From Betaproteobacteria bacterium (GTDB lineage Bacteria > Pseudomonadota > Gammaproteobacteria > Burkholderiales > Burkholderiaceae_C), in contig RFRO01000002.1 of assembly GCA_009924455.1 (NCBI GenBank), positions 1 to 46,863 on the forward strand: a stretch of DNA of 46,863 nt, in the 5' to 3' direction. The notes beneath the pieces are model-generated. The model saw only the letters and a program-made list of their open reading frames with translations. It was not told the origin of the DNA and searched no databases. Position numbers and translations under genes: made by a program. Position 1 is the stretch's first letter. Each line of letters opens with the position of its first letter. Shown piece after piece: positions 11,401 through 20,688 of this stretch.

Positions 11401-12490
11401 GGCGGTGATGCAAGTCCTGCGCGCGCACGGGCTGTCGCAGCACAGCCACGTCATCGGTTCCACCCGGCCGCAGAGCAGCAGCATCGACGACGGCAAAGGC
11501 ATGCTGCAAATCTGGCGCGATGCCCGCGCGATTTTCAGCGCGTCACTGGAAGATTTGCACCAGGTCTGGGACAGCGTGTCCTGGAAAATTTGCCAGCAGC
11601 GCGACAACCCGGCGTGCGCCGATGCTGAACATGCGGCCGCCGGTCGCGCTGACGACCCCGGCTTGCACATCCATCTCCCCGACACGCTGCAAGCCGCGAT
11701 GGCGCAGCCGCCTGCCGTGCTGCTGCGCCGCCCGGCGGTGGCCATCCTGCGCGAGCAGGGTGTCAACTCCCATGTCGAGATGGCGTACGCGTTTACGCAG
11801 GCTGGCTTTGACGCCTTCGATGTGCACATGAGCGATTTGCAAACCGGTCGCGCCAAATTGGCCGACTTCCAGGGCATCGTCGCCTGCGGCGGCTTCAGCT
11901 ACGGCGACACGCTGGGTGCCGGCATCGGCTGGGCCCGCTCCATCACCTTCAACCCGGCCTTGGCGGCGCAGTTCCAGGCATTTTTTGCGCGCAGCGACAC
12001 CTTTGGTCTGGGCGTGTGCAACGGCTGCCAGATGTTTGCCGAGCTTGCGGACATCATCCCCGGCGCGCAGCACTGGCCGCGCTTCACCACCAACCAAAGT
12101 CAGCGCTTTGAGGCCCGCTTGAGTCTGGTCGAAGTGCTGGACTCGCCCTCGATTTTCTTGCGCGGTATGGCCGGTGCGCGCCTGCCGGTGGCGGTGGCGC
12201 ACGGCGAAGGTTTTGCCAACTTCGCCCGCCGTGGCGACGCAGGCCAGGCGCTTGCGGCTTTACGCTTTGTGGACCACCACGGAGCGGCCACGGAGGCCTA
12301 TCCGTTCAACCCCAACGGCAGCCCTGGCGGCTTGACTGGCGTCACCACTGCAGACGGGCGCTTCACTGCGTTGATGCCGCATCCCGAGCGGGTGTTCCGC
12401 AACATCCAGATGAGCTGGACGTCTCTGCCTTTGGATGGCGCCAGCCCCTGGTCGCAGATCTGGCGCAATGTGCGCACCTGGGTGGGCTGA
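8441..12490 (+). CDS. purL: Phosphoribosylformylglycinamidine synthase
   Basis: 1349 aa, GTG start. Synthase motifs ([55 protein letters not shown]) and C-terminal glutaminase ([34 protein letters not shown]). Confidence 0.97.
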   Translation: MTLHISSFPGGNALPGFRAQRLLAGLQEVNPDITHISGQFVHLVAVQQASGAAPDAALHTRLSALLEYGDPADAAPADAAVCVVAPRLGTVSPWASKASDIARNCGLTLARIERVVVYRIGLRSGLFSKPALSPAQWTAAAALLHDRMTESALPGLDAAHALFTPLQAAPMEHVDVLGGGRAALEQANTRFGLALADDEMDYLVDAFTGLQRNPTDVELMMFAQANSEHCRHKIFNAHFRIDGKDQPHSLFGMIRHTHQTHPQHMLVAYSDNASVMEGAQVERFAAVAAAPGGTVVSPRYAAQPATQHILMKVETHNHPTAISPFPGASTGAGGEIRDEGATGRGSKPKAALTGFSVSRLWPQAGAAFGKPAHIASALDIMLDGPLGGAAFNNEFGRPNLLGYFREYEQAAVSDVDTVQRGYHKPIMIAGGLGVIDAGQTHKIAFPAGSLLVQLGGPGMRIGMGGSAASSMATGTNAADLDFDSVQRGNPEIQRRAQEVINQCWLQGDKNPILAIHDVGAGGLSNAFPELTNDAGRGARFDLRAVPLEETGMAPKEIWCNESQERYVLAISPDALPGFEALCARERCPFAVVGVATEQRDLLLADGDAGTEADADAPVNMPMNVLLGKPPKMQRDVRSLPRSFPPLQLGGLSLQDAVLRVLAHPTVASKRFLITIGDRTVGGLTHRDQMVGPWQVPVADCAVTLADYQCFAGEAMAMGERTPLATLNAPASGRMAVAEAITNLLAAPFELSRVKLSANWMAACGEPGEDAALYATVQAVGLELCPALGISIPVGKDSLSMRTQWTDPQSDAAKKVSAPVSLIVSAFVSLADVRGTLTPQLDRDVDSALLLIDLGRGRARMAASVLAQTLDQVGDETPDLDDPQLLVALVNAVNALRADGKILAYHDRSDGGLLATVAEMAFAGRVGVALNVDMLLIDGDGVSDSRMDVGDSKNWATQIGARREERTLQALFNEELGVVLQVRSADKAAVMQVLRAHGLSQHSHVIGSTRPQSSSIDDGKGMLQIWRDARAIFSASLEDLHQVWDSVSWKICQQRDNPACADAEHAAAGRADDPGLHIHLPDTLQAAMAQPPAVLLRRPAVAILREQGVNSHVEMAYAFTQAGFDAFDVHMSDLQTGRAKLADFQGIVACGGFSYGDTLGAGIGWARSITFNPALAAQFQAFFARSDTFGLGVCNGCQMFAELADIIPGAQHWPRFTTNQSQRFEARLSLVEVLDSPSIFLRGMAGARLPVAVAHGEGFANFARRGDAGQALAALRFVDHHGAATEAYPFNPNGSPGGLTGVTTADGRFTALMPHPERVFRNIQMSWTSLPLDGASPWSQIWRNVRTWVG

Positions 12491-12520
12491 GCCAGACTTT
12501 GGTGATGCCGCCCCTCAGCA

Positions 12521-15500
12521 TCACAGGCGTTGCGTCAAATTGTCCGCCGTGGTTCGGGTGGCGCCTTCCGGCAGGCTGACGTTATCCGTGGTCATGTAAA
12601 TCAGTCCGCTTGCGCCCAGGCTTTCAACGGGGTTTGCCGAGCTGTCTGGTGCTGATCCGCCCGCGCCACTTGCCGTCTGGCCAGCCCCTGTGGACGGAAG
12701 CGTATTGATAGCCTGTGTGGTCTGACTGGCCTGTGCAGCCATCCGACTTGCTTGACCCAAGGACGCCTTGAACACGACGTCGCTCATGACGGGTACCCGC
12801 GACACGGATTTCTTCAGGGTTAACGCCGTTGTGTTTGTCGCGGCCTGGCTGAAGCTGTAGTTGGCCGCGCTCAGTCCGGATCCGTTGATGGCGTAACGGC
12901 CCGCGTTAGAGGCGTTGGTGGCCGATGTGATCCATCTCAGCGCCCCGGTTGTGGCCACATCTTGGCTTTCATTGTTCACAAAGCCGAGCACGGTTCCCGT
13001 AAGGCCCGTCGGGGTGGCCCCGGTATCCAAGGTGCTTGCGCTGGCGGTGTAGGTCAGGGTGGCCTTGGTGATGGTGCCGGACGCCTTCACGCTGGTGGGC
13101 AACACGTAATTGGAGGCAATGGCCCCGCCGGTGAAGCTGAAGTCGGAGCTGCTCAGGCTTGCCGTCACAATGCTGGCGCCTGCCACGTTCTTGCTGTTGT
13201 AGGTGCCGCTGGTCTTGGTGACGCTGGCATCCTCGCCGGGGGCAAAGCCGCTGGCCTTTATGGTGCCGGATGTCCATGTGGCCGTGTCGCTGCCGTCGTA
13301 GGTTTTGGTCTGGGCTGCAAGGCTGGTTGTCAGCGCCTTTTTAGCGATAGTCAGCGTACCCGTACCGCTGAGGTCATACCCCTGCTGGTTGGAATACAAG
13401 GTACCGCCGGCGTAGGTTCCGGCATTTGTTCCGCTGGCCGCTGCCGCGCCAAAGATGTTGGGCTGCCCGGCGCCTATGCCGGATTGCACGGCTCCGTTGT
13501 AGGTGGTGCTGGTATCGGTTGACAGGGAGGTCAGAAATGAACGCAACAAGGGCGTGGTCGAGCCGTCGTAGATGCGCCAGATCTTGCTGCTGCCTCCAGA
13601 CGAGGCGATGGACCAGCTGGAGAAATTGGCCGCCTTATTCATGTCGGCTGAAGCCAAGCCTTTTCCTGCGCTGCCAAAGCCGGCTACGGCTGTGTTGTCC
13701 GAATTCCAGAAGCTGTTGGTGACGCTGCCCTTGGAGGCTGTTGTCACGATTCCTACCAAGCCGCCTGCATTTTTGGCCCCTGCCGTAGTCACCTTCCCGG
13801 TGGCGTAGCTGTTAGAGACCGAATATCCCAGTGCGGTGATCCTGCCGACCAATCCACCCCGGTCAGCACCGGCAGTCACGGCTCCAATGGCATAGCTGTT
13901 GGCGATGGTGCCGCCGTTGAACAAGGCACCCATCAGGCCACCGGCAAAAGAAACGGTGCTGGATGCGCTGACCGCGCCGCTGGCGTAGCTTCCCGACACC
14001 ACACCAGTGCTGGTGCCCACCAAGCCCCCTGCGTAGCTGGTTCCGCTCACGCTACCTGTTGCATAGCTGCTACCGACGGTCCCGTAGGCCCCCACGCTAC
14101 CCACCAACCCGCCCGTGATGGTGCCGCGGACCGCACCGGTCGCGTAGCTGTTGCTGATCCCCCCGTTATTTGAACCGGCCAAACCGCCGGTAGTGCCCGA
14201 TCCGGTGACGGCGCCGGTTGCATAGCTGCTGATCACCGTCCCGCTGGTGGCGACCCCGCTGCTTGACACTAGGCGCTGCACAGCGCCAACCAAGCCGCCG
14301 ACCGTATCTTTGCCGCTGACCGTGCCGCTGGCGTAGCTGTTGCTGATCGTCCCGCCCGCGGCATCGATACCCACCAGGCCACCGATGACAACCCCGTTTC
14401 CGCCAACGGAGCCGGTGGCGTAACTGTTGCTCACAGTCGCATAGTTGAGGCCCACCAAGCCGCCGCCGTATGAAGCGGACGAAAGGCCGATTAAGGTCAC
14501 GGAGCCGGTGGCGTAGCTGTTGCTGATGCTCCCCGCGTTGCCGCCGACCAAACCGCCGACGGAGTTGATGGATGTGACGCTTACCGAGGTGGCTGCACTG
14601 ACCGAGGCGGAGCTGTAGCTGTTGCTGATAGCCCCATAGCTGAAGCCAGACAAAGCACCGACGTTGCTGGCGCCAACGACGCTGCCCAAAGTCATCCCGA
14701 CGTTTTTAATGACTCCCCTGCCTACATAGCCAAAAAGCCCCACATAATTTGTCGTTGGGCGGTTGATCTTTAAGCCACTGATGGTGTGTCCCAGGCCGTC
14801 CAAGGTGCCGGTGAAGCTGCTGGTGGCGCTGGTGCCAATAGGGGAGAAGCCGCTGCCGCCGTTCCAACTGGCGGTCTCACTGGCATCAATATCCTTGCCC
14901 AACACGTATTTTCCGCTTAAGCGGCTGTTGGGGCTGGTGCTGTACCCCAGGCCTTGCAGGCTGTTAGTCGCCATTGCGTTGGTCTCATCGCCCTCGCTAC
15001 CCAGGCTGGTGATAACGGTGTAGTAGTTGCGGTAGTTTGCGTTGGCGGCGTTGGTTGTGACGGCTGTTCCTAGCTTGGTGGAGAAGTTCCCCGAGTTGCT
15101 CGTGGCAACTGCTGCTTGTAAGGTAATTGGTGCGTTGATTGCGTACTTGGAGCTGCCACCGGTTGAGCTGGCCTGACCGTACAGCAGTGCCAGCTTGCCC
15201 GCGGCGCCTGTGGCAGTGATGGCGCTGTTGATGTAGATGTTGTTGTAGGCGCTGAGCGTGAGGGTGTAGTCTTCTTTCCAAGAGACAGCGTCGTTGATGT
15301 AGATGTCACCCAAGGTGCCTGTGTACGGGCCAGTGCTTGTGCATGGGTCCGAGCAACCTGTAACTTGCGGGTCACCTGGCGAGACGGTCTGGATGGTGAC
15401 GTTGTTTTTGTCAAGCGCGTTACCCAGCGCTGCGCCCGTGATATTGCCCCCGCTGGACTTGACGTAGAAGTCGTAGGGGTCCAACAACCACTGCCCCTGC

Positions 15501-16543
15501 GTGCCCTGTGCGCTGGCAGTGGTGATGCTGGCGCTGTCGGCCACATTCACCGTGTGCGCGCTGGTCTTAATGAACCCGCCATTGCCCCCGCTGGGCGCGG
15601 AGGCATCCAGCATGCCCCCTACATTGGTGGTGCCAGCGGCCATGCCGCCCAGCAGAACAATCTTGCCCTCTTGCTCTTGCACCGTGTGCGCCTGGATCAC
15701 ACCGGTGTTATTGACCACACTGGCTAATAAGCTGTCACGCGCACCGGCGCTCAACAGCACCTGCCCGCCATCGGCCTGAATCAGCCCGCCGCTCTCGGCC
15801 AGCGCGTTGAGCTGGTTGCTGCTGACCTCCAGGCCCAGCAGCTTGCTGCCCGCAAAGTTCAGACTCACCGCGCTGCCCGCACCCAGCGCCACGGTTCCGC
15901 CGGGTGCGCTGATTTGTCCTGAGTTGGATACGCTGTGGCCCAAGAGGGCCACATAGCCGCCTTGGGCGGCGTTGATGCTGCCCAGATTCACCACGCCCGC
16001 CGTGCTGGAGCCGCTGAAGGTGGTCCGTGCGCTGCCGATAGAGGCGTCATCCGGGTTGAGGGTGGAGGCCACCAGAGCGCCGACGTTGATCTGGGCGTCT
16101 TTGCCAAAGATCACGCCGTTGGGGTTGATGAGCCAAATCTGGCCGTTGGCGTTGATCTTGCCCAGGATCTGGCTGCCCTGGGTGTCCAAGATGCGGTTCA
16201 CAGCCAGCGCGCTGGCAGACGGTTGGACGAAGTTGACGGTCTCGGACTTGGCAACATTGAAGCTTTGCCAGTTGATGGACAGTTTGTCGCTGGTTTGGTT
16301 GATGGTGGTGGTGGAACCGCTGGCGCCGATGCTGCCGTTGCCCGAGACGACTTGTCCGCCCTGGGGCGCAGCCCACAGGCCACCGCTGACGCCGGCCAAG
16401 CTGACTAACAGTGCTGCGTTGAGAAGGGGTGTTGCGTTGCCCTTGCCCCGCCCGCGCGTCAATTCAGAGGCCACTACCCAGGTCTGAAAAACTGCGCTCC
16501 AGACGAGGCGGTAAATCCGGTTGAGTGAGGCGTGTGCGTGCAT
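12521..16543 (-). CDS. TpsA-type filamentous-hemagglutinin-like exoprotein (ESPR, TPS secretion domain, GLUG repeats, MBG/YDG-like region)
   Basis: MHAHASLNRIYRLVWSAVFQTWVVASE (ESPR); TPS domain GNGSIGASGSTTTINQTSDKLSINWQSFNV...NRILDTQGSQILGKINANGQIWLINPNGVIFGKDAQINVGALVAST; about 11 GGLVG..NSYATGSV repeats; MBG-like LTTSLAAQTKTYDGSDTATWT. Confidence 0.92.
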   Translation of the reverse strand: MHAHASLNRIYRLVWSAVFQTWVVASELTRGRGKGNATPLLNAALLVSLAGVSGGLWAAPQGGQVVSGNGSIGASGSTTTINQTSDKLSINWQSFNVAKSETVNFVQPSASALAVNRILDTQGSQILGKINANGQIWLINPNGVIFGKDAQINVGALVASTLNPDDASIGSARTTFSGSSTAGVVNLGSINAAQGGYVALLGHSVSNSGQISAPGGTVALGAGSAVSLNFAGSKLLGLEVSSNQLNALAESGGLIQADGGQVLLSAGARDSLLASVVNNTGVIQAHTVQEQEGKIVLLGGMAAGTTNVGGMLDASAPSGGNGGFIKTSAHTVNVADSASITTASAQGTQGQWLLDPYDFYVKSSGGNITGAALGNALDKNNVTIQTVSPGDPQVTGCSDPCTSTGPYTGTLGDIYINDAVSWKEDYTLTLSAYNNIYINSAITATGAAGKLALLYGQASSTGGSSKYAINAPITLQAAVATSNSGNFSTKLGTAVTTNAANANYRNYYTVITSLGSEGDETNAMATNSLQGLGYSTSPNSRLSGKYVLGKDIDASETASWNGGSGFSPIGTSATSSFTGTLDGLGHTISGLKINRPTTNYVGLFGYVGRGVIKNVGMTLGSVVGASNVGALSGFSYGAISNSYSSASVSAATSVSVTSINSVGGLVGGNAGSISNSYATGSVTLIGLSSASYGGGLVGLNYATVSNSYATGSVGGNGVVIGGLVGIDAAGGTISNSYASGTVSGKDTVGGLVGAVQRLVSSSGVATSGTVISSYATGAVTGSGTTGGLAGSNNGGISNSYATGAVRGTITGGLVGSVGAYGTVGSSYATGSVSGTSYAGGLVGTSTGVVSGSYASGAVSASSTVSFAGGLMGALFNGGTIANSYAIGAVTAGADRGGLVGRITALGYSVSNSYATGKVTTAGAKNAGGLVGIVTTASKGSVTNSFWNSDNTAVAGFGSAGKGLASADMNKAANFSSWSIASSGGSSKIWRIYDGSTTPLLRSFLTSLSTDTSTTYNGAVQSGIGAGQPNIFGAAAASGTNAGTYAGGTLYSNQQGYDLSGTGTLTIAKKALTTSLAAQTKTYDGSDTATWTSGTIKASGFAPGEDASVTKTSGTYNSKNVAGASIVTASLSSSDFSFTGGAIASNYVLPTSVKASGTITKATLTYTASASTLDTGATPTGLTGTVLGFVNNESQDVATTGALRWITSATNASNAGRYAINGSGLSAANYSFSQAATNTTALTLKKSVSRVPVMSDVVFKASLGQASRMAAQASQTTQAINTLPSTGAGQTASGAGGSAPDSSANPVESLGASGLIYMTTDNVSLPEGATRTTADNLTQRL
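13705..14745 (-). repeat. Tandem GLUG-type repeats within the TpsA-like exoprotein
   Basis: Repeated units such as GGLVGGNAGSISNSYATGSV, GGLVGLNYATVSNSYATGSV, GGLAGSNNGGISNSYATGAV, GGLVGTSTGVVSGSYASGAV; visible in DNA as recurring gtagct(g)ttgctgat/cc and accaa(g)ccgcc. Confidence 0.85.
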
Positions 16544-16644
16544 AAAAAGCTCCCGAGAGACAGGGCCTGCGGGGACGCGCTACCCAGGGTGGAGAGGCGA
16601 GCGTCACAGATCTGCAATTTTTGAAGACCCGCACCCAGCCAACA

Positions 16645-16660
16645 TCCCCCATTTAGGGGA
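16645..16660. promoter_or_regulatory. Putative operator upstream of tpsA: TCCCCCATTTAGGGGA
   Basis: Perfect 5-bp arms TCCCC/GGGGA; matched by a 16-bp palindrome of the same form upstream of tpsB (18449-18464). Confidence 0.55.
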
Positions 16661-16720
16661 AAAGCAGGTGTTTTTTCCGAAGACAGAAAATGCCCGCCCC
16701 AGGCCCTTCTTAAGTCCGCC

Positions 16721-18346
16721 CTAAAACGCCCAGCTCAGTTCCCACCAAGCGTTCGTGTGGGTGGATTCCGAGCCCGCGAGCTGGCTGGGCAGTTCCCCCA
16801 CTGAAGAGGCGATGAAGATACGGCTGGAGACGCCTTTGGATCCCTGCCAGATCAGTCCCAGGCCCGCCCCACTCAGGCTGGCCTCATTGCTGTCATTGCT
16901 CCAGGGGCTGTGGTTGGTTTGTACGGTGGCGCTGTCGATAAACGCGATCAGCTGCCAGGTGCCCGTCTGCTCCAGGGCCTGTGGTGTGGGCAGCGTGTAG
17001 CGCAATTCGAAGCTGCCAAACGCACCGCTGTCACCGGATAACACGCCCGAGCGGTAGGCCCGCACGCTGCTGGCGCCGCCAATGGAGAACTTCTGCCCGT
17101 TGTCCAGGTTCTTCTGCGCCCACTGGCCGTTCAGGCTGAGTACAGCGCTCATGCTGCTCCCCAGCGCCTGGGTGCGGCCCAGCGCCCATGTTGCGCGGCC
17201 AAAGCCACCTGCGGTCTGGGCAGTGATTGCGTCTAAGGCGCCAGCCGTATCGTCATCAAAGGTGACTTGGCCGCTGTACAGCGCAAAGCCCAGCGTATTC
17301 TTACCCCCGCCCAGCCACCCGTCCTGGCGCTCGCCGCTGAGTTCCAGGCCCCACACATTGAGCGTGCGGTCGGTCTTCACGCCCGTGGAATCCTCGTGGT
17401 CTTGCAGCACGTTGTTCGTCCAACTCAAACGGGCATTGAGGTTGGTGTTTGGGCTGCGCACCAGCGCGCTGCGCAGCCACGCACTGCTGGTGTCGGCCTT
17501 GCCCGATGCCATCAGACTGCCCGCGTTGTCGCCCAGCCGGTACTGCATACCTGAGTTGTCCACCCCGGCGTGCATGCCCGCCACCAGCACCGGCACCTCA
17601 TAGGCCAGACGCGCATAGTTCAGACCGCCGCTTTCGCTGATGAGGCTGCTCACGCCCAGGGTATCGCCGCGCCCGAGCGGGTTGTTCCATTGCACATTGG
17701 CGTTGGTGCGTCCCACGCCGGTGTAGCGGCTGCCGAAGTTGTCCGCGCTCAGACTTGCACTCCACGGTGCGCCGGGCTGTACATCGACCACCAAGTCCGA
17801 GCGTCCGACCTCCTGGCCCGCACGCAGCAGCGCACGTGGCACCACGCCGGGCAGGTCAGAGAGCAGCAAGGTGGCGCGCTCCATGGCCTCCAGCCGGATC
17901 ACGCTGCCCGGCTCTAAGTTGGACAGCATGCGCATCAACACCGCATCCTGGACGGCGCCGTTATTGCGCAGCTCCACGTGTCCCCAATTGGCCTCGATCA
18001 CTTGCATGCGCACCACGCCGTTCTCAATGACTTGTGCCGGGATGATGGCGCGCGCCAGCGGGTAGCCGGCTTCGCGGTAGTAGGTGGTGACGGCGTCGAT
18101 TCCCTGGGCAATCTGCGGCAGTGTCAGGCGTTGTTCTAGCATGCTCGCCAGAAGCGCTTGCAGCGTGGCGGTATCGAAGACGGTATTGCCGTCCACGCGC
18201 AACTGGCGTACCAAAAATGGCGTGGTGGCGGCGGCGCTCATCAGCGGCAGCGCCAGCAGCAGGGTGGCGAATACCCATGCGGCATACGAAGCGCGCAGCA
18301 GGTAACCCGGTGAATCCGATTGTGTGAGGCGTGTGCGCGTATGCAG
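16721..18346 (-). CDS. TpsB-type outer membrane transporter (ShlB/FhaC/HecB family); start uncertain
   Basis: POTRA-like FLVRQLRVDGNTVFDTATLQALL...; barrel with C-terminal WWELSWAF. The ORF runs open to 18580, but the putative promoter palindrome lies inside that extension. An SD-like AAGGAAG (18359-18353) sits 6 nt before an in-frame CTG at 18346, aligned with the tpsA ATG. Confidence 0.85.
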   Translation of the reverse strand: MHTRTRLTQSDSPGYLLRASYAAWVFATLLLALPLMSAAATTPFLVRQLRVDGNTVFDTATLQALLASMLEQRLTLPQIAQGIDAVTTYYREAGYPLARAIIPAQVIENGVVRMQVIEANWGHVELRNNGAVQDAVLMRMLSNLEPGSVIRLEAMERATLLLSDLPGVVPRALLRAGQEVGRSDLVVDVQPGAPWSASLSADNFGSRYTGVGRTNANVQWNNPLGRGDTLGVSSLISESGGLNYARLAYEVPVLVAGMHAGVDNSGMQYRLGDNAGSLMASGKADTSSAWLRSALVRSPNTNLNARLSWTNNVLQDHEDSTGVKTDRTLNVWGLELSGERQDGWLGGGKNTLGFALYSGQVTFDDDTAGALDAITAQTAGGFGRATWALGRTQALGSSMSAVLSLNGQWAQKNLDNGQKFSIGGASSVRAYRSGVLSGDSGAFGSFELRYTLPTPQALEQTGTWQLIAFIDSATVQTNHSPWSNDSNEASLSGAGLGLIWQGSKGVSSRIFIASSVGELPSQLAGSESTHTNAWWELSWAF

Positions 18347-18448
18347 ATCAAGCTTCCTTGCGTTGGGACCGGCGGTGACTCGCTGCCCCAAGATGGGTCG
18401 GGAACCGTCACGGCTCGGACATTTTTCGGGTCGCACTGCGCGCAGTAA

Positions 18449-18464
18449 TCCCCCGCCTGGGGGA
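18449..18464. promoter_or_regulatory. Putative operator upstream of tpsB: TCCCCCGCCTGGGGGA
   Basis: Perfect 6-bp arms TCCCCC/GGGGGA with 4-nt spacer; same length and form as the tpsA site. Confidence 0.55.
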
Positions 18465-18494
18465 GAAATCAGCACTTTGTTGGCGCCACATGCA

Positions 18495-18520
18495 AAAAGC
18501 CCGGTGAAAACCGGGCTTTT
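18495..18520. terminator. Bidirectional intrinsic terminator
   Basis: Perfect 11-bp stem AAAAGCCCGGT-GAAA-ACCGGGCTTTT just past the stop of the minus-strand ppiC-like gene. Confidence 0.8.
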
Positions 18521-18557
18521 GCTTGGGCACTGCGCCTGTTGGCGCTGCGGATCGGGT

Positions 18558-19340
18558 TTATTCGATACGGGCCTTCGCACGCAGTTCTTCGATGTAAGCG
18601 CTGCTCTTTTGCTGCATCAACTGCTGCACGATTTGCGGCTTGACCTCTTCGATCTTCGGGAGTTGCGCTTCACGCACATCGTCCACACGGATGATGTGGA
18701 AGCCGAATTGGGATTTCACCGGCACGTCGCTGGTTTTACCTTTGGCCAGTGCCACCATGGCTTCCGAAAATTCCTTCACGTAAGAAGCCGGGCCGGCCCA
18801 ATCGAGTTCGCCGCCCTTGGCGCCCGATCCGGTGTCTTTCGACGACTTTTTGGCGATGTCTTCAAATTTGCCGCCTTTTTTCAGCTGCGCGATGATTTTT
18901 TTGGCCTCGTCTTCTTTCTCGACCAGGATGTGGCGGGCTTTGTATTCCTTGCCACCGTTCGCGGCTGCAAATTTGTCGTATTCGGCTTGGACCTCGGCAT
19001 CGGTGGGTGCGTGGGTTTTCTGGAAGTCGGCCATCACGTCGTTGACCAACAGGTTTTGGCGCAGCAACTCCACCTGTGATTTGAACTCTTCGGTCGCGTC
19101 GAGTCCGCGCTTTTGGCCTTCCTGGCTGATGATTTCAAACAGTACCAAACGGTCTTTGATCTGGGCCGCTGCGTCGGGTGGCGCAGGACGGCCGGCGCGT
19201 TCCATTTGACGCAGCATGGCTTCCAGGCGGGTGGAGGGCACCGCTTTGCCGTTGACGATGGCGATGTTTTGCGCCATGCCGCTGATGCAGCTCGCGGCAA
19301 GCAGCGCGGCGACAGCGGTGCGGGTGAGGTACGTAGTCAT
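18558..19340 (-). CDS. Periplasmic peptidyl-prolyl cis-trans isomerase, parvulin type
   Basis: Signal peptide; YKARHILVEKEDEAKKIIAQLKKGGKFEDIAKKSSKDTGSGAKGGELDW...FGFHIIRVDDVR. Confidence 0.92.
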   Translation of the reverse strand: MTTYLTRTAVAALLAASCISGMAQNIAIVNGKAVPSTRLEAMLRQMERAGRPAPPDAAAQIKDRLVLFEIISQEGQKRGLDATEEFKSQVELLRQNLLVNDVMADFQKTHAPTDAEVQAEYDKFAAANGGKEYKARHILVEKEDEAKKIIAQLKKGGKFEDIAKKSSKDTGSGAKGGELDWAGPASYVKEFSEAMVALAKGKTSDVPVKSQFGFHIIRVDDVREAQLPKIEEVKPQIVQQLMQQKSSAYIEELRAKARIE

Positions 19341-19404
19341 GCAAATTCCTTAAAAGGTTGGAAGAAAAAAAGGGGAGGGTTGGAGTTGAAGTCGGGCAGG
19401 CCGA

Positions 19405-19671
19405 TCAGGCCAGAATTTCAATTGCCAAGGCGTGCAGGCCACGCTCCGGAAAACCATCTAGGGCATCATACACAAGGCGGTGGCGCGCCACGCGCGACAT
19501 GCCGGTAAACAACGGTGAAGCAATCCGCACCCGGAAATGCGTGCCAATGCCGCTGGCGTCTGCCCCGGCGTGGCCGGCGTGCTGGGCGCTTTCATCCAAC
19601 ACCTCCAGCGCGGTGGGTGCGCAATGTTCGCGCAGGCGGACTTCGATATCGGCGGCGCGAATCTCGCTCAT
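19405..19671 (-). CDS. BolA family protein
   Basis: [16 protein letters not shown]...[28 protein letters not shown], BolA motif. Confidence 0.88.
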   Translation of the reverse strand: MSEIRAADIEVRLREHCAPTALEVLDESAQHAGHAGADASGIGTHFRVRIASPLFTGMSRVARHRLVYDALDGFPERGLHALAIEILA

Positions 19672-20216
19672 GGGGCGGCCTCTTCATCGGGAGGCGTTTG
19701 CATGTGGCGGGCGATGTAAATGCCCTGGCCCAGGATGAACGCCACCGGGAACACATAGCCCCACAGTTTGAAGTTGACCCATTCTTCGGTGCTGAAGTAC
19801 TGCGCCACGTAGGCGTTGGCCAGGGCCATAAAGGCACAGTAGAAAACCCAGGCGACATTGAGCCGCGCCCACACCGCGTCCGGCAGTTCGAGCTGGCTGC
19901 CCAGCAGGCCCTTGATAGGCGACTTCTTCAGACCCCACGTCGCGAAGGCCAAGCCCAGCGACATCGCGCTGTACAAGACCGTAGGCTTCCATTTGATAAA
20001 GCGTTCATCGTGCAGGCCGAGTGTGAGCGCGCCAAAACCCAGCACCAGCACCAGGGTGATTTTGTGCATGGTCTGCAGGCTGCGCTCGCGCACGTAAATG
20101 ACCGCCATTTGAACGGTGGTGGCCGCCATCAGGACCGCCGTTGCGGTGTAAATATCGCTGAGCTTGTAGCTGACAAAAAACAGCAGGATGGGAAAGAAAT
20201 CGAGCAGCAGTTTCAT
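19668..20216 (-). CDS. yciB: Septation protein A / inner membrane-spanning protein YciB
   Basis: [36 protein letters not shown]...[27 protein letters not shown]. Confidence 0.93.
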   Translation of the reverse strand: MKLLLDFFPILLFFVSYKLSDIYTATAVLMAATTVQMAVIYVRERSLQTMHKITLVLVLGFGALTLGLHDERFIKWKPTVLYSAMSLGLAFATWGLKKSPIKGLLGSQLELPDAVWARLNVAWVFYCAFMALANAYVAQYFSTEEWVNFKLWGYVFPVAFILGQGIYIARHMQTPPDEEAAP

Positions 20217-20653
20217 TTTTGGGTTTCGGTGCCGGGCGTGGCCGTTTCAGCTTCAAATTGCAGCGATGCCGAATTCATGCAGTAGCGCAGACCGGTGGGC
20301 GCGGGGCCGTCGTTGAACACGTGGCCCAGGTGCGCGCCGCATTGGGTGCACACCGTCTCGATACGCACCATGCCCAGCGTGGTGTCGCGGTGCTCGGTAA
20401 TGGCTGCCGGGTCGGCGGGCGTGTGAAAGCTGGGCCAGCCGCATCCGGCATCAAATTTGGTGTCGGATTCAAACAGTTTGGCTTCGCAGCATATGCAGCG
20501 GTACACGCCGCTAGCCCACTGGGATTCATAACGGCCGGTGAAAGGGCGCTCGGTGGCTGCACGGCGGGTGACCTGAAAGGCCAGGGGCTCGGCCCCCTTT
20601 GCAGCCAGCAATTCACGCCATTGGTCGTCAGTTTTTTGGATGGAGGGTGGCAT
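20213..20653 (-). CDS. msrB: Peptide-methionine (R)-S-oxide reductase
   Basis: [31 protein letters not shown]...[34 protein letters not shown]. Confidence 0.95.
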   Translation of the reverse strand: MPPSIQKTDDQWRELLAAKGAEPLAFQVTRRAATERPFTGRYESQWASGVYRCICCEAKLFESDTKFDAGCGWPSFHTPADPAAITEHRDTTLGMVRIETVCTQCGAHLGHVFNDGPAPTGLRYCMNSASLQFEAETATPGTETQK

Positions 20654-20688
20654 AGGACGGTAGCGAAGCAGGTGATAAAGATGGGGTT

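Noticed and set aside
18347-18580. N-terminal 78-aa extension of TpsB in the ORF track (MRRPVSNKPDPQRQQ...)
   Set aside because: It spans the bidirectional terminator and the putative promoter palindrome and has no signal-peptide character; the real start is further downstream.
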